The position numbers and the translations under genes were made by a program. The notes under the pieces were generated by a model. That model saw only the letters and a program-made list of their open reading frames with translations, ran no database searches and was not told where the DNA came from. A stretch of DNA of 64,000 nt from Paradesertivirga sp966210515 (lineage in GTDB: Bacteria > Bacteroidota > Bacteroidia > Sphingobacteriales > Sphingobacteriaceae): NCBI GenBank assembly GCA_966210515.1, contig CBIHLM010000015.1:1-64000 (forward strand). The letters run 5' to 3'. Each line of letters starts with the position of its first letter. Within the stretch, counting starts at the first letter, position 1. Of the stretch, positions 8,754 through 17,430 are shown in pieces.

Positions 8754-10679
8754 ATGATTAATATAACTCTGCCTGATGGTTCTACCAGGCAATACGAAAA
8801 AGGAACCTCCTCTTACCAAATCGCCTTATCTATTTCTGAAGGTCTGGCAAGAAACGTTTTAGCTGCTGAAGTAAATGGTGAAGTTTGGGATGCGAGCCGG
8901 CCGATTGAGGCTGATTCCAATGTCAAGCTTCTAACCTGGAATGATACTGCCGCTAAAGCAACTTTCTGGCACTCCTCGGCGCATTTAATGGCCGAAGCCT
9001 TGGAAGTTTTGTACCCGGGTACAAAATTCGGGATCGGCCCTGCAATTGAAACAGGGTTTTATTATGATGTAGATTTTGGCGATCGGGACTTTTCATCAGA
9101 CGACTTTAAACAGATAGAAGATAAAATTTTAGAACTAGCCCGTTCTAAATCTGAATACGTAAGAAAACCTGTCAGCAAAGCTGATGCAGAACAGTATTTT
9201 ACCGAAAAAGGTGATGAATATAAATTGGATCTGATTAAGGATCTTCCCGATGGGTCAATTACTTTTTACACCCAAGGTAATTTTACCGATTTGTGCCGCG
9301 GTCCGCATATTCCAAATACGGGTTTTATAAAGGCGGTTAAACTGACGAACGTTGCCGGAGCTTATTGGCGCGGTGATGAATCAAGGAAACAGTTAACCCG
9401 TATTTACGGAGTTACGTTTCCGAAGCAGAGCGAATTAACCGACTATCTGAAAATGATAGAAGAGGCTAAGAAACGCGATCACCGTAAACTTGGTAAAGAA
9501 CTTGAACTGTTCGCATTTTCCGAAAAAGTTGGCATGGGATTGCCTCTATGGCTACCTAAAGGGACTGCTTTACGCGAAAAACTGGTCAATTTCCTTCAGC
9601 GTGCACAGGTTAAAGCCGGCTACGAGCAAGTAGTAACTCCGCATATTGGACATAAAAATCTTTATATCACATCAGGGCACTACGAAAAATATGGCGCCGA
9701 TTCCTTTCAGCCGATAAAAACACCGCAAGAAGGAGAGGAGTTCTTCTTAAAACCGATGAATTGTCCGCATCATTGCGAAATCTATAAAACTAAACCGCGT
9801 TCATATAAAGATCTTCCGGTTCGTTATGCTGAGTTTGGTACTGTTTACCGGTACGAGCAAAGTGGGGAATTGCATGGCTTAACCCGTGTGCGTGGCTTTA
9901 CACAAGATGATGCGCATTTATTTTGCCGTCCTGACCAGGTGAAGGATGAGTTTAAAAAGGTGATCGACTTGGTTCTATATGTGTTTAATGCTTTAGGATT
10001 TACAGATTATACCGCACAGGTTTCTCTTCGCGATCCGCAGAATAAGACAAAATACATTGGTTCTGACGAAAATTGGCAATTAGCGGAATCAGCGATCATT
10101 GAAGCTGCTGAAGAAAAAGGCTTGCGTACAGTGGTAGAGTTAGGTGAGGCCGCTTTTTATGGCCCTAAGCTTGATTTTATGGTGAAAGATGCTTTAGGAA
10201 GAAAGTGGCAGTTAGGAACAATTCAGGTTGATTACAACCTGCCTGAGCGTTTTGAGTTGGAATATACGGGTAGTGATAACGCAAAACATCGTCCGGTGAT
10301 GATACACCGCGCTCCTTTTGGATCGCTTGAACGCTTTATAGCAGTATTGATTGAGCACTGTGCCGGTAACTTTCCTTTATGGTTAACTCCAGAACAATTT
10401 ATTGTTCTTCCCATCTCCGAAAAGTATGAAGATTATGCAAAAAAAGTTTTAGAATCGTTGAATAATTCCGATATTCGCGGCTTGATTGACTTGCGGGACG
10501 AGAAGATTGGTAGAAAAATAAGAGATGCCGAAGTCAAGAAGATCCCCTATATGCTTATCATAGGTGAAAAGGAAATGGCAGAAGGGCTGGTTTCAGTTCG
10601 GAAGCACGGTGAAGGAGATATAGGTAGTATGGGATCGGAAGAATTTAAAAATCAATTGATTACACAAATAACTATTTAA
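8754..10679 (+). CDS. thrS: Threonyl-tRNA synthetase
   Basis: 641 residues, full length. Domains in order: TGS (1-61), editing/SAD domain with HSSAH (H73, H77) and C181/H185 of 'LCRGPH', class II catalytic core (about 245-535) with zinc ligands in 'MNCPHHCEIYK' and motif 2 'RYEQSGELHGLTRVRGFTQDD', and an anticodon-binding domain (about 540-641). It charges tRNA-Thr. It is the first gene of the conserved thrS-infC-rpmI-rplT operon. The start ATG at 8754 overlaps the end of a five-codon frame beginning at 8744, but the canonical N-terminus 'MINITLPDGS' fixes the start. Confidence 0.98.
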   Translation: MINITLPDGSTRQYEKGTSSYQIALSISEGLARNVLAAEVNGEVWDASRPIEADSNVKLLTWNDTAAKATFWHSSAHLMAEALEVLYPGTKFGIGPAIETGFYYDVDFGDRDFSSDDFKQIEDKILELARSKSEYVRKPVSKADAEQYFTEKGDEYKLDLIKDLPDGSITFYTQGNFTDLCRGPHIPNTGFIKAVKLTNVAGAYWRGDESRKQLTRIYGVTFPKQSELTDYLKMIEEAKKRDHRKLGKELELFAFSEKVGMGLPLWLPKGTALREKLVNFLQRAQVKAGYEQVVTPHIGHKNLYITSGHYEKYGADSFQPIKTPQEGEEFFLKPMNCPHHCEIYKTKPRSYKDLPVRYAEFGTVYRYEQSGELHGLTRVRGFTQDDAHLFCRPDQVKDEFKKVIDLVLYVFNALGFTDYTAQVSLRDPQNKTKYIGSDENWQLAESAIIEAAEEKGLRTVVELGEAAFYGPKLDFMVKDALGRKWQLGTIQVDYNLPERFELEYTGSDNAKHRPVMIHRAPFGSLERFIAVLIEHCAGNFPLWLTPEQFIVLPISEKYEDYAKKVLESLNNSDIRGLIDLRDEKIGRKIRDAEVKKIPYMLIIGEKEMAEGLVSVRKHGEGDIGSMGSEEFKNQLITQITI

Positions 10680-10692
10680 ACAAAATTTAAAT

Positions 10693-11271
10693 TTGGCATT
10701 AGGAAGACCGGGTTTTAACAAAGGGCCCCGCGGCCCAAGACCTCCCTTTAAAAAGAAAGAGGCAGAGCATAGGATTAATGAATTAATTACAGCTCAGCAG
10801 ATACGCCTTGTAGGAGATAATGTTGAACAGGGTGTAATGTCCTTGCGAGATGCTTTAGCTATCGCCGAAGAGCAGGAGTTGGATTTAGTTGAAATATCTC
10901 CAAATGCCGTGCCTCCGGTTTGTAAAGTAGTTGATTATAATAAATTTATCTATGAGCAAAAGAAAAAGCTTAAAGAGATTAAATCAAATGCTAAACAGAC
11001 TGTAATAAAAGAGATTCGTTTCGGACCGAATACTAACGATCACGATTTTCAGTTCAAGCTAAAACATGCGATCAGCTTTTTAGAAAATGGTGAAAAAGTT
11101 AGGGCATACGTCCATTTCAAGGGTAGAGCCATTGTTTATAAAGAACAAGGTGAGATTTTACTTTTGAAGTTTGCACAGGCTTTAGAGGAAGTTGGAAAAG
11201 TAGAACAGCTACCTAAATTGGAAGGTAAGCGGATGTTCTTGGTTGTAGCTCCGAAAGCAGGAAAAAAATAA
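10693..11271 (+). CDS. infC: Translation initiation factor IF-3, TTG start
   Basis: 192 residues. The N-domain has the conserved 'HRINELI..QQIRLVGDN' and 'LDLVEISPNAVPPVCKV.DYNKF' blocks, and the C-domain has 'IRFGPNTNDHDF..K..A..FL' and 'GRAIVYKEQG'. IF-3 binds the 30S subunit and proofreads the start codon. The only plausible initiation codon is TTG at 10693, 13 nt after thrS; the first in-frame ATG is about 48 codons too late. A non-ATG start is the known basis of IF-3 autoregulation in enterobacteria (AUU there), so a similar control is possible here. The extension of basic and Gly/Pro residues before HRINEL is normal in Bacteroidota. Confidence 0.97.
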   Translation: MALGRPGFNKGPRGPRPPFKKKEAEHRINELITAQQIRLVGDNVEQGVMSLRDALAIAEEQELDLVEISPNAVPPVCKVVDYNKFIYEQKKKLKEIKSNAKQTVIKEIRFGPNTNDHDFQFKLKHAISFLENGEKVRAYVHFKGRAIVYKEQGEILLLKFAQALEEVGKVEQLPKLEGKRMFLVVAPKAGKK

Positions 11272-11361
11272 TACGTGCAAATGATTAAATGTGCTGATGC
11301 GCAGATAATTAGGAGCATGAAACATAAATTTTAATTCAATAAATCGTAAATAAATAGGATC

Positions 11362-11562
11362 ATGCCAAAAATGAAAACCAATTCCAGTGCTAAAAAGCGC
11401 TTCAAGCTTACTGGAACAGGTAAAATCAAAAGAAACAATGCCTACATGAGTCACATCTTGACAAAGATGTCGACTAAACGTAAGCGTAACTTAAGTCAGT
11501 CTAGTCTGGTTTCAGATGCTGATATGGGTAACGTAAAACGTATGCTTTGCATCGGTAAGTAA
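11362..11562 (+). CDS. rpmI: 50S ribosomal protein L35
   Basis: 66 residues, lysine/arginine rich, starting with the diagnostic 'MPKMKTNSSAKKRFK.TGTGKIKR' and ending with the 'ADMGNVKRML' block. It is a component of the large ribosomal subunit, third in the thrS operon, 90 nt after infC. An AGGA lies a few bases before the ATG. Nothing unusual. Confidence 0.97.
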   Translation: MPKMKTNSSAKKRFKLTGTGKIKRNNAYMSHILTKMSTKRKRNLSQSSLVSDADMGNVKRMLCIGK

Positions 11563-11637
11563 TTTAAATTAATTTAACCAGGCTTCCGGTATTAAGTTTC
11601 CTTAAATGGAACGCCGCCAGTCAAAAATCAAAACAAC

Positions 11638-11982
11638 ATGCCACGTTCGGTTAACGCAGTAGCGTCAAGAAGAAGAAGAAAAAAGATCTTAAAATTAGCC
11701 AGAGGCTATTACGGATCAAGAAGCAAAGTTTATACTATTGCTAAAAACACGGTTGAAAAAGGTTTGCAATATGCCTACCGCGATCGTAAAGCTAAAAAGA
11801 GAGAATTCAGAGCTTTGTGGATTCAACGTATCAATGCAGGTGCTCGTCACCACGGGTTATCTTACTCACAATTCATGGGTAAATTAACTAAAAGTGGAAT
11901 CGGTTTAAACCGTAAAGTTTTAGCTGATCTTGCAATGAATGAGCCAGAAGCTTTCAAAGCTATAATTGAAGCGGTAAAATAA
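11638..11982 (+). CDS. rplT: 50S ribosomal protein L20
   Basis: 114 residues with L20 signatures: 'MPRSVNAVASRRRRKKILKLARGYYGSRS' at the N-terminus, then 'YAYRDRKAKKREFRALWIQRINAGAR..GLSYS.FM' and 'LNRKVLADLA..EP.AF'. It binds 23S rRNA early in 50S assembly. In enterobacteria and Bacillus, L20 represses its own operon through an mRNA element. The 75-nt gap after rpmI (11563-11637) could hold one, but I cannot match a known leader. It is the last gene of the operon. Confidence 0.97.
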   Translation: MPRSVNAVASRRRRKKILKLARGYYGSRSKVYTIAKNTVEKGLQYAYRDRKAKKREFRALWIQRINAGARHHGLSYSQFMGKLTKSGIGLNRKVLADLAMNEPEAFKAIIEAVK

Positions 11983-12001
11983 GCCTCTTTAATTCAATAA
12001 T

Positions 12002-12035
12002 AAAAAAAGGGAACTCAGTCGGGTTCCCTTTTTTT
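12002..12035 (+). terminator. Intrinsic terminator of the thrS-rplT operon
   Basis: Stem GGGAAC (12009-12014) / GTTCCC (12023-12028), extended by seven A and T pairs on the outside (12002-12008 / 12029-12035). The T-run follows directly, about 20 nt after the rplT stop. Confidence 0.9.
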
Positions 12036-12743
12036 GTGAGGATGTTTTTTTGGAGTTTAAAAAAAACTGGGCTACAGGGCCTCCTTCTTTATTTGGCAAA
12101 TCCAGATGAGTCTCTGCTTATTCCAAAATCGCTGGCCATAAGATCTACTCATATCTACCTTGAAGAGATTAACGTATAAGGCAATGCTGTCCCCCAGCTG
12201 ATGAGGGTAGAGGTGATTAAGCTTTGTTTTGATTGCTCATGTGGCACTCAAGTTCGTACCTTGTTCGAGACTTGTTCGATCATCCTACGTTGGCGAACGT
12301 AAGATCCCCGAAGCAGTCTCCAACAAGCCCCGAAGAAGGGGGCTTCTAAATGCTGGTTTTTATCGGATGAATAATTGTCTCCTGAAAACAGTGTAATGCG
12401 GTGTTATGATGTCTTTCCCGCAGCACTAAAAAAGGAGCTTGTTCGCGAGCTCTTCGGAAAATTTATAGAAAAAAGATTTTTGCCCTGTTGTACAAAGACA
12501 GGTGTTGATGTAGAGCGCTATTCTGAGCATTTTTGCTTCTTTGCTTTTAGGCACTAGAAGAAAAGTTTCTGAAAGGGTGTTAACAAAAAGGAGCTCGGTT
12601 CGAGTAAAAGGTGCCACAACTCTTGGGGGCTGATCCCTTGTTTTCTGTCAATATTATTAGCTATGAGTATTGAACGCTAAAAACTTTTGAACTCGACACA
12701 ATTTAAGCTTTAACGATGTTAATAGAAATAAAGATAAAAGAAT
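12036..12743. other. 708-bp region without a gene, hairpin-rich; possible structured RNA or relic
   Basis: No frame looks like a real protein. The stretch is less AT-rich than other gaps. It contains a tandem near-repeat of CTTGTTCGA (12260-12279), an ACGTT-GGCG-AACGT palindrome (about 12287-12300), a GC-rich stem AAGCCCC (12325-12331) / GGGGCTT (12339-12345), and GAGCT (12435-12439) / AGCTC (12448-12452). An open stretch of 55 codons lies on the minus strand (12072-12236), with neither start nor recognisable family. It could be a non-coding RNA or the eroded remains of a mobile element. Confidence 0.4.
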
Positions 12744-13055
12744 ATGGAGCAGTCATATCTACCGGTCCAGTGGGTTTATAGAGAAGTGATTGAGGAGGAG
12801 TTGGCCAAAAAGACCACAGGCACTATTTTCTATTTCAATAGCGAAGATGCCATTAGCTCCGCTAATGGCAAAGTGGTTAAAATGGAGGAAATAGACGGCA
12901 AAGGTGTTTTTATAATGTTAGATTCTGCTGAATCTATTCGGATTGATAAGATCATTACCTTATATGGCAAGCCAGGGGCCGCCTACGATGATTACAATCA
13001 TTTTGCTAATGCGTGTCTTGATTGTATGGGCGGCTACGAAAAAGACGACCTTTAA
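12744..13055 (+). CDS. Small conserved hypothetical protein
   Basis: 103 residues with an ATG start and no signal peptide. It alternates short beta-type segments ('GTIFYFNSEDA', 'GKVVKMEEIDGKGVFIML', 'SIRIDKIITLYGKPG') in a way that suggests a small beta-barrel, perhaps Sm-like, followed by a 'CLDCMGGYEK' tail with one CxxC. I do not recognise a named family. The even residue usage, lack of rare stretches and clean ATG support a real gene. It converges on the ThuA gene with 46 bp between. Confidence 0.65.
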   Translation: MEQSYLPVQWVYREVIEEELAKKTTGTIFYFNSEDAISSANGKVVKMEEIDGKGVFIMLDSAESIRIDKIITLYGKPGAAYDDYNHFANACLDCMGGYEKDDL

Positions 13056-13101
13056 TTAATCCAATAGGAATTCATTAGCTTTAATGTCTTCCACGAGTTT
13101 G

Positions 13102-13854
13102 CTATTTCAATCTCCCGGCTGCCCAGAGAATGCCTCTCGAAACTGTTTTTATAAATGCTGTATTGGCAAAAGTACTGTCCGAATGGCCGAATGACGTTCC
13201 AAAAACTTTGGCATTGCCATATGTATTCGTCCATATTACCGGGTGAGTTTTTCCATCGCGCTCACTTACAGAAGTGGCCAGTACAGTTGTGTTTGGCCAG
13301 ATTTTATCTATAATATACAGCTCATCCATAGGAGTGCTCCAATTATCAGGCATGTCTTTAAGTATTGAATGATCATTCTCTGTCTTCTTTACAGGATAAT
13401 TACTCTGATGATCATGGTGATTACTACTTACACCTAAAAATTCGCGCCAGTCGTCAATAGTGGCTTGTCTGTATGAATGCATGGCGCAATGAATAACCGC
13501 AGCCGGAATCCCCGCATGATGCGCCTCAGTAATCTTCTTGATATATTCAGTAGATTTAGTGTCGGCAAAACATTCGTTATGAACTACAACATCATAGCCC
13601 TGAGCCCAATTTTTATTATCATATAAGCTTATCATTGCATCTGTACCTGTACCACCTTCGTTAATTACAGTCCATTTTGCTTCTGTAAACTTGGCAAGCC
13701 CCTCCTGCAATTTTTGTGTTTGAAATGGGTAATTATGGCAGCAGCCACCGGTTATCAGTAATACTTGCAGCGGTTTTTGGTGTCTCACTACCGAGCAGGA
13801 TTGCAGAGTTGTAAATAAAATGGCTAAATAAATTAAACTTAAAAATGGGCGCAT
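13102..13854 (-). CDS. ThuA-like lipoprotein
   Basis: 250 residues from the ATG at 13854. A further upstream start (13893) would add 13 residues before the signal sequence. The start chosen gives a classic lipoprotein signal, 'MRPFLSLIYLAILFTTLQSC', lipidated at Cys20. The rest is a ThuA (trehalose-utilisation-like) class-I glutamine-amidotransferase-like fold: 'VLLITGGCCHNYPFQTQ', 'DVVVHNECFAD', 'AVIHCAMHSYR', 'DELYIIDKIWP..TVLATS', 'VFGTSFGHSD'. ThuA-like proteins of Bacteroidota are found with sugar degradation genes, and the catalytic role is unproven. It lies downstream of the M49 peptidase on the same strand. Confidence 0.85.
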   Translation of the reverse strand: MRPFLSLIYLAILFTTLQSCSVVRHQKPLQVLLITGGCCHNYPFQTQKLQEGLAKFTEAKWTVINEGGTGTDAMISLYDNKNWAQGYDVVVHNECFADTKSTEYIKKITEAHHAGIPAAVIHCAMHSYRQATIDDWREFLGVSSNHHDHQSNYPVKKTENDHSILKDMPDNWSTPMDELYIIDKIWPNTTVLATSVSERDGKTHPVIWTNTYGNAKVFGTSFGHSDSTFANTAFIKTVSRGILWAAGRLK

Positions 13855-13936
13855 GATGTATAGATTTATAATTTCTAAAAAGTAAATATTCATATTTAAA
13901 AGTTTCCGGAGGGGTAGTCCTCAAAACCACGTTGAC

Positions 13937-13970
13937 AAAAGCAGTTAGCGAGATTCATAAATCTGCTTTT
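13937..13970 (-). terminator. Hairpin between the M49 peptidase and ThuA genes
   Basis: Perfect 8-bp arms AAAAGCAG (13937-13944) / CTGCTTTT (13963-13970) around an 18-nt loop. On the minus strand the second arm ends in TTTTG, so this could be a weak terminator behind the one at 14017-14037. Confidence 0.4.
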
Positions 13971-14016
13971 CTAAGAGATCTTAAAAATGCTGTTTTGTGC
14001 TCTAAAGATTAATAGA

Positions 14017-14037
14017 AAGTGGCTGGACTCGCCACTT
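14017..14037 (-). terminator. Hairpin after the M49 peptidase gene
   Basis: Perfect 7-bp stem AAGTGGC (14017-14023) / GCCACTT (14031-14037) with a 7-nt loop, 14 nt beyond the stop of the minus-strand peptidase gene. The T-tract is short, so efficiency is uncertain. Confidence 0.5.
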
Positions 14038-14051
14038 CTACTAATGCTTTT

Positions 14052-16103
14052 TTAATTCATTACCGGTAAAAAGGAATACTTTTTTCCATATTCTATCATT
14101 TGGTCATAAAATGAGTTAGGATAAGTTACATGCACATCGGTAATTTCTGTTCCGTTCATAACCGGAACAAGCTTAGGCTGTATAAATCCCTTATAAGGTT
14201 TTACATTTAGCTTAGAATATCGCGCTAATACCTCTTTTAATAAGTTTTGATCAACTTTTACACCGAAATTTTCAACCAGACTTTTTCCTGCTTCGTAGTC
14301 ACCCTCAGATTTTATGCGTTGTATTTCCCTAAGTAATTGTCCGAATAAGAAACGCAGCTTATTGTAATCGTTGATTTTTGTGTAGGTTTTACCGTTTTTC
14401 TTAACATATTCAAGGACCTTATCGGCTTTGCCTTTTTCATAAACCCATAATGAATTTAACTGCCGGTTACGCATATGTGCTTGTTCCAAATTATCACCAG
14501 GTTTTAGTCGTGTTAGCTGCGTAATTAAACCATTCATAATGTAACTGTCGTATTCTGCTTTGCCAACTTCGAGTGAAGGCATTACACCAATTTCTATCAG
14601 CTTAGGGTCCATTATAAAATACAGCGCCACTAAATCGGCACGAGCCTCTTCTAATGTGGATGCATAGTTTTTTAGAGTTTTGTCGGTATTTTCTACTCCC
14701 GGATTAATTTGTCCCGACGCGTGTCCTATACATTCGTGCATATCTGTATGAAGGTCCGAAGACAAACTGCCATACTTACGTATCCGATTGATGACGCTGG
14801 AATCTAGTGCGAACTCATCCAGAACACCGCTGTTCGCACTGCTCAAATTATATGCATGAACAATATTGCTTAATGAAACAGACTTTGACCCATGTTCTTT
14901 GCGAATCCAGTCGGCATTCGGAAGATTAATCCCGATAGGGGTAGAAGGAGCTGCATCTCCCGATTCCATGATTACTGTAATGGCTTTTGCGGTAATTCCT
15001 TTTACCGTCTTCTTTTTATGTTCGGGCATTAAAGGAGAATTATCTTCAAACCATTGCGCCTTGTCTGCAATGGCTTTAATTCTCTTTGTAGCCTCCAGAT
15101 CTTTTAATGAGACCACACTTTCAAAACTTCCTTTTTTACCTATAGCGTCTTTATACACTTCGATAAACCCGTTAATCACGTCAATGCGGGAAGCTGTATC
15201 ACTTACCCAGGCGATGTTATATTCATCAAAATCCTTTAAATTACCCGAACGGTAATACTTAACAAGTTTCTGTAAGGCATCTTTCTGTTTGTCATTCTCG
15301 GCAAATGGAATTGCTTTCTCCAGCCAAAAAACTATTTTTTCTATAGCCGCACTGTACATTCCGCCAACCTTCCAGGTTTTTTCAATCACTTTTCCATTTT
15401 GTTTAAGCACCTTGGTGTTTAATCCCCATGATGGCGCATTGCCTTTGGTGTCAAACTGTGCGTAATAATTTTCAACCTCCTTTTGCGTAACACCCTCATA
15501 AAAGTTATTTGATGATGCAACCACATTATCAGTGTTTGGCGACAGATCAACCAATTTGGGTTGAAACTTTGGATCGAAAACAATAGGTTTAATCCTTAAA
15601 AGAAAGGCAGCAATAGTCTCGGACTTATTTAAGGGAAATCCCTTTAAATTAGAATTAAGTACCAGTTTAGAAAAATAAGCGTACGAATGCTCAGGAATGA
15701 ACTTCTCATTTCCGTAATGATGATGGCTGCCGTTACTGAACCAAAAACGTCCCGCATAAGTTTTAAACTTATTCCAGTCTTCCGAGCTTCTGTCGCCTTT
15801 GTAGGTGCTGTAGATATTTTCTATCGTTTTACGTACCAGCAGATTGTATTTTCCGCTTTGATCATAAATTATGTCCCGACCGGATAAAGCTGCCTCTGAT
15901 AAATAGTAAGCCAATTTTTTTTGCTGCAGGCTTAGTCCATCAAACCCTGGAACCTGGTAGCGCAGAACTTGCAGATCGGCAAAAGATTCTGCTGTTACTT
16001 TAAATGGTTTATCTTTTGCTTTTTCCTGCGCAAGGGAAGGAAATTGGTTAATACTCAAGCATCCGATGCTTAAGGCCGACGCTAATAAATATTTATATCT
16101 CAT
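14052..16103 (-). CDS. Peptidase family M49 (dipeptidyl-peptidase III-like), secreted
   Basis: 683 residues with an N-terminal signal peptide (cleavage about SLAQ). Zinc motif HEXXGH is HECIGH at residues 456-461, with the second glutamate motif EEARAD at 485-490. Both are hallmarks of M49, where the extra Gly between E and H is unique. The N-terminal half contains 'FWFSNGSHHHYGNEKF', typical of the Bacteroidota branch. Members are zinc exo- or dipeptidyl peptidases acting on oligopeptides, and the signal peptide suggests a periplasmic location. Automatic annotation sometimes calls these 'dihydrofolate reductase', which the sequence does not support. Confidence 0.9.
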   Translation of the reverse strand: MRYKYLLASALSIGCLSINQFPSLAQEKAKDKPFKVTAESFADLQVLRYQVPGFDGLSLQQKKLAYYLSEAALSGRDIIYDQSGKYNLLVRKTIENIYSTYKGDRSSEDWNKFKTYAGRFWFSNGSHHHYGNEKFIPEHSYAYFSKLVLNSNLKGFPLNKSETIAAFLLRIKPIVFDPKFQPKLVDLSPNTDNVVASSNNFYEGVTQKEVENYYAQFDTKGNAPSWGLNTKVLKQNGKVIEKTWKVGGMYSAAIEKIVFWLEKAIPFAENDKQKDALQKLVKYYRSGNLKDFDEYNIAWVSDTASRIDVINGFIEVYKDAIGKKGSFESVVSLKDLEATKRIKAIADKAQWFEDNSPLMPEHKKKTVKGITAKAITVIMESGDAAPSTPIGINLPNADWIRKEHGSKSVSLSNIVHAYNLSSANSGVLDEFALDSSVINRIRKYGSLSSDLHTDMHECIGHASGQINPGVENTDKTLKNYASTLEEARADLVALYFIMDPKLIEIGVMPSLEVGKAEYDSYIMNGLITQLTRLKPGDNLEQAHMRNRQLNSLWVYEKGKADKVLEYVKKNGKTYTKINDYNKLRFLFGQLLREIQRIKSEGDYEAGKSLVENFGVKVDQNLLKEVLARYSKLNVKPYKGFIQPKLVPVMNGTEITDVHVTYPNSFYDQMIEYGKKYSFLPVMN

Positions 16104-16239
16104 ACTTAAATGTTCAACGAAACAGAGGATTCTAAATTACCATAGATTTCTAATATTACAACGTAGTCTTACGGCTGATTTATTCGAAATTACTAAACAA
16201 ATCAACAGAAGAGGATAAATTTTGTTATTGATCCGAATC

Positions 16240-16836
16240 ATGAAACTTCCAATAACATTTTATCAGAACAATGATGTTGTTTTACTTTCAGAAAAACTAC
16301 TGGGAAAACATCTTTTTACTTTTATAGAGGGCGAACTCACCGGAGGTGTCATTGTCGAAACTGAAGCTTATCGCGGGCCGGAAGATATGGGTTCGCACGC
16401 ATACAATCACAGGCGCACCCAGCGAAACGAAATAATGTATTCGGAAGGTGGTGTAGTGTATATGTATATCTGTTATGGAATCCACGACATGCTAAACATC
16501 GTAACCGGCAGAGAAGGAGACTCTCATGCAATACTGATCAGAGCCATGGAGCCGACAGTTGGATTGGAGACGATGCGCCTGCGAAGAGGTTTTGACGATG
16601 ATGATCGGCGTTTGTGCAAAGGGCCGGGTGCTTTGGCAAAAGCCTTGGGTTTAAAGAAAACGTATAACGGGGTTTCGCTAGTGGGTGACCAGATATGGAT
16701 TGAAGAAAAAGGTCTGCAAATACCCGCCGAATCTATAATTTCTTGTCCCAGGATAGGTTTAAATATTGAAGAGCCTTATAAAAGCATTCCTTGGCGCTTT
16801 TACATCAAAGGCAATAAATATGTAAGCAGATCTTAA
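16240..16836 (+). CDS. DNA-3-methyladenine glycosylase (AAG/MPG family)
   Basis: 198 residues from the ATG at 16240; the in-frame TTG at 16222 would only add six residues. Family blocks present: 'LLGKHLFTFIEGELTGGVIVETEAYRG', 'DMGSHAYNHRRTQRNEIMY' and 'GGVVYMYICYGIHDMLNIVTG', followed by 'ILIRAMEP' and 'LCKGPGALAKALG'. The ETEAY glutamate is the catalytic base that activates water. It excises 3-methyladenine and related alkylated purines in base-excision repair. It is followed 59 bp later by a split-barrel flavoprotein; any functional link is unproven. Confidence 0.95.
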   Translation: MKLPITFYQNNDVVLLSEKLLGKHLFTFIEGELTGGVIVETEAYRGPEDMGSHAYNHRRTQRNEIMYSEGGVVYMYICYGIHDMLNIVTGREGDSHAILIRAMEPTVGLETMRLRRGFDDDDRRLCKGPGALAKALGLKKTYNGVSLVGDQIWIEEKGLQIPAESIISCPRIGLNIEEPYKSIPWRFYIKGNKYVSRS

Positions 16837-16895
16837 TTCAGCATATTATTTGCAAACCATAACTCCATCACTCTGTTCAATTAGAAACATTAATT

Positions 16896-17390
16896 ATGGA
16901 AACTACTCCTCAGCACGCTGGTCTGGAAAAGCTAAAAAGTTTGATTAGTAACGGTGATATAGTTATGCTTTGTACCTTAACCGATACGCAGATTCATTGT
17001 CGGCCTATGGCTACCTCTGATATTGATGAAGAGGGAAATATCTGGTTTTTCACTAATGAGTATTCGCAAAAAGTGAATGAGCTGGAAAGTAATCAGACAG
17101 TCGCTCTTTGCTACAGCAACGATGACAAAAGCACTTACGTGAGTATCAATGGCACTGCCTGGCTGGTAACGGATCCACAAAAAATGAAAGAGTTATTTAA
17201 TTCGATGGTTAAAACATTTTTCCCTGAAGGTTTAAATGATCCTAAACTTGCATTGTTGAAAATACGTCCGAAACATGCCGAATACTGGGACAGTCATTCT
17301 AACACCATGGTGCGTTTTATGGGAATACTAGGCTCTGCCTTAACCGGCGAACGCAATTTGCGTGGTGAACACGGCGAAATAGATTTATAA
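16896..17390 (+). CDS. Pyridoxamine 5'-phosphate oxidase-family general stress protein
   Basis: 164 residues. It resembles the FMN-binding split-barrel group of general stress protein 26 (Pyridox_oxase_2): 'LEKLKSLISNGDIVMLCTLTDTQIHCRPMAT', 'GNIWFFTNEYSQKVNELE', 'VALCYSNDDKSTYVSINGTAWLV', 'FPEGLNDPKLALLKIRPKHAEYWDS'. These soluble proteins bind flavin or pyridine cofactors. True PNPOx activity is not implied, since the full PNPOx C-terminal domain is absent. Expression under stress is inferred from relatives. Same orientation as the glycosylase upstream. Confidence 0.88.
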   Translation: METTPQHAGLEKLKSLISNGDIVMLCTLTDTQIHCRPMATSDIDEEGNIWFFTNEYSQKVNELESNQTVALCYSNDDKSTYVSINGTAWLVTDPQKMKELFNSMVKTFFPEGLNDPKLALLKIRPKHAEYWDSHSNTMVRFMGILGSALTGERNLRGEHGEIDL

Positions 17391-17430
17391 AAGACTGTGT
17401 TTTTCTTTTGCTTAAGGTATCAAAACGGAC

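Noticed and set aside
11563..11637. L20-binding autoregulatory leader between rpmI and rplT
   Set aside because: The gap is short and I cannot match it to a known L20 leader structure.
12061..12090. 'CTGGGCTACAGGGC' recalls the start of RNase P RNA
   Set aside because: The rest of the RNase P core (GAGGAAAGTCCGG and the 3' ACAGAA-type motif) is missing.
12072..12236. 55-codon open stretch on the minus strand
   Set aside because: There is no start codon at its beginning and the sequence fits no recognised family; reported only as part of a relic hypothesis.
12590..12625. tRNA-like T-arm 'GGTTCGAGT' near GAGCTC
   Set aside because: No acceptor stem, anticodon arm or CCA can be built around it.
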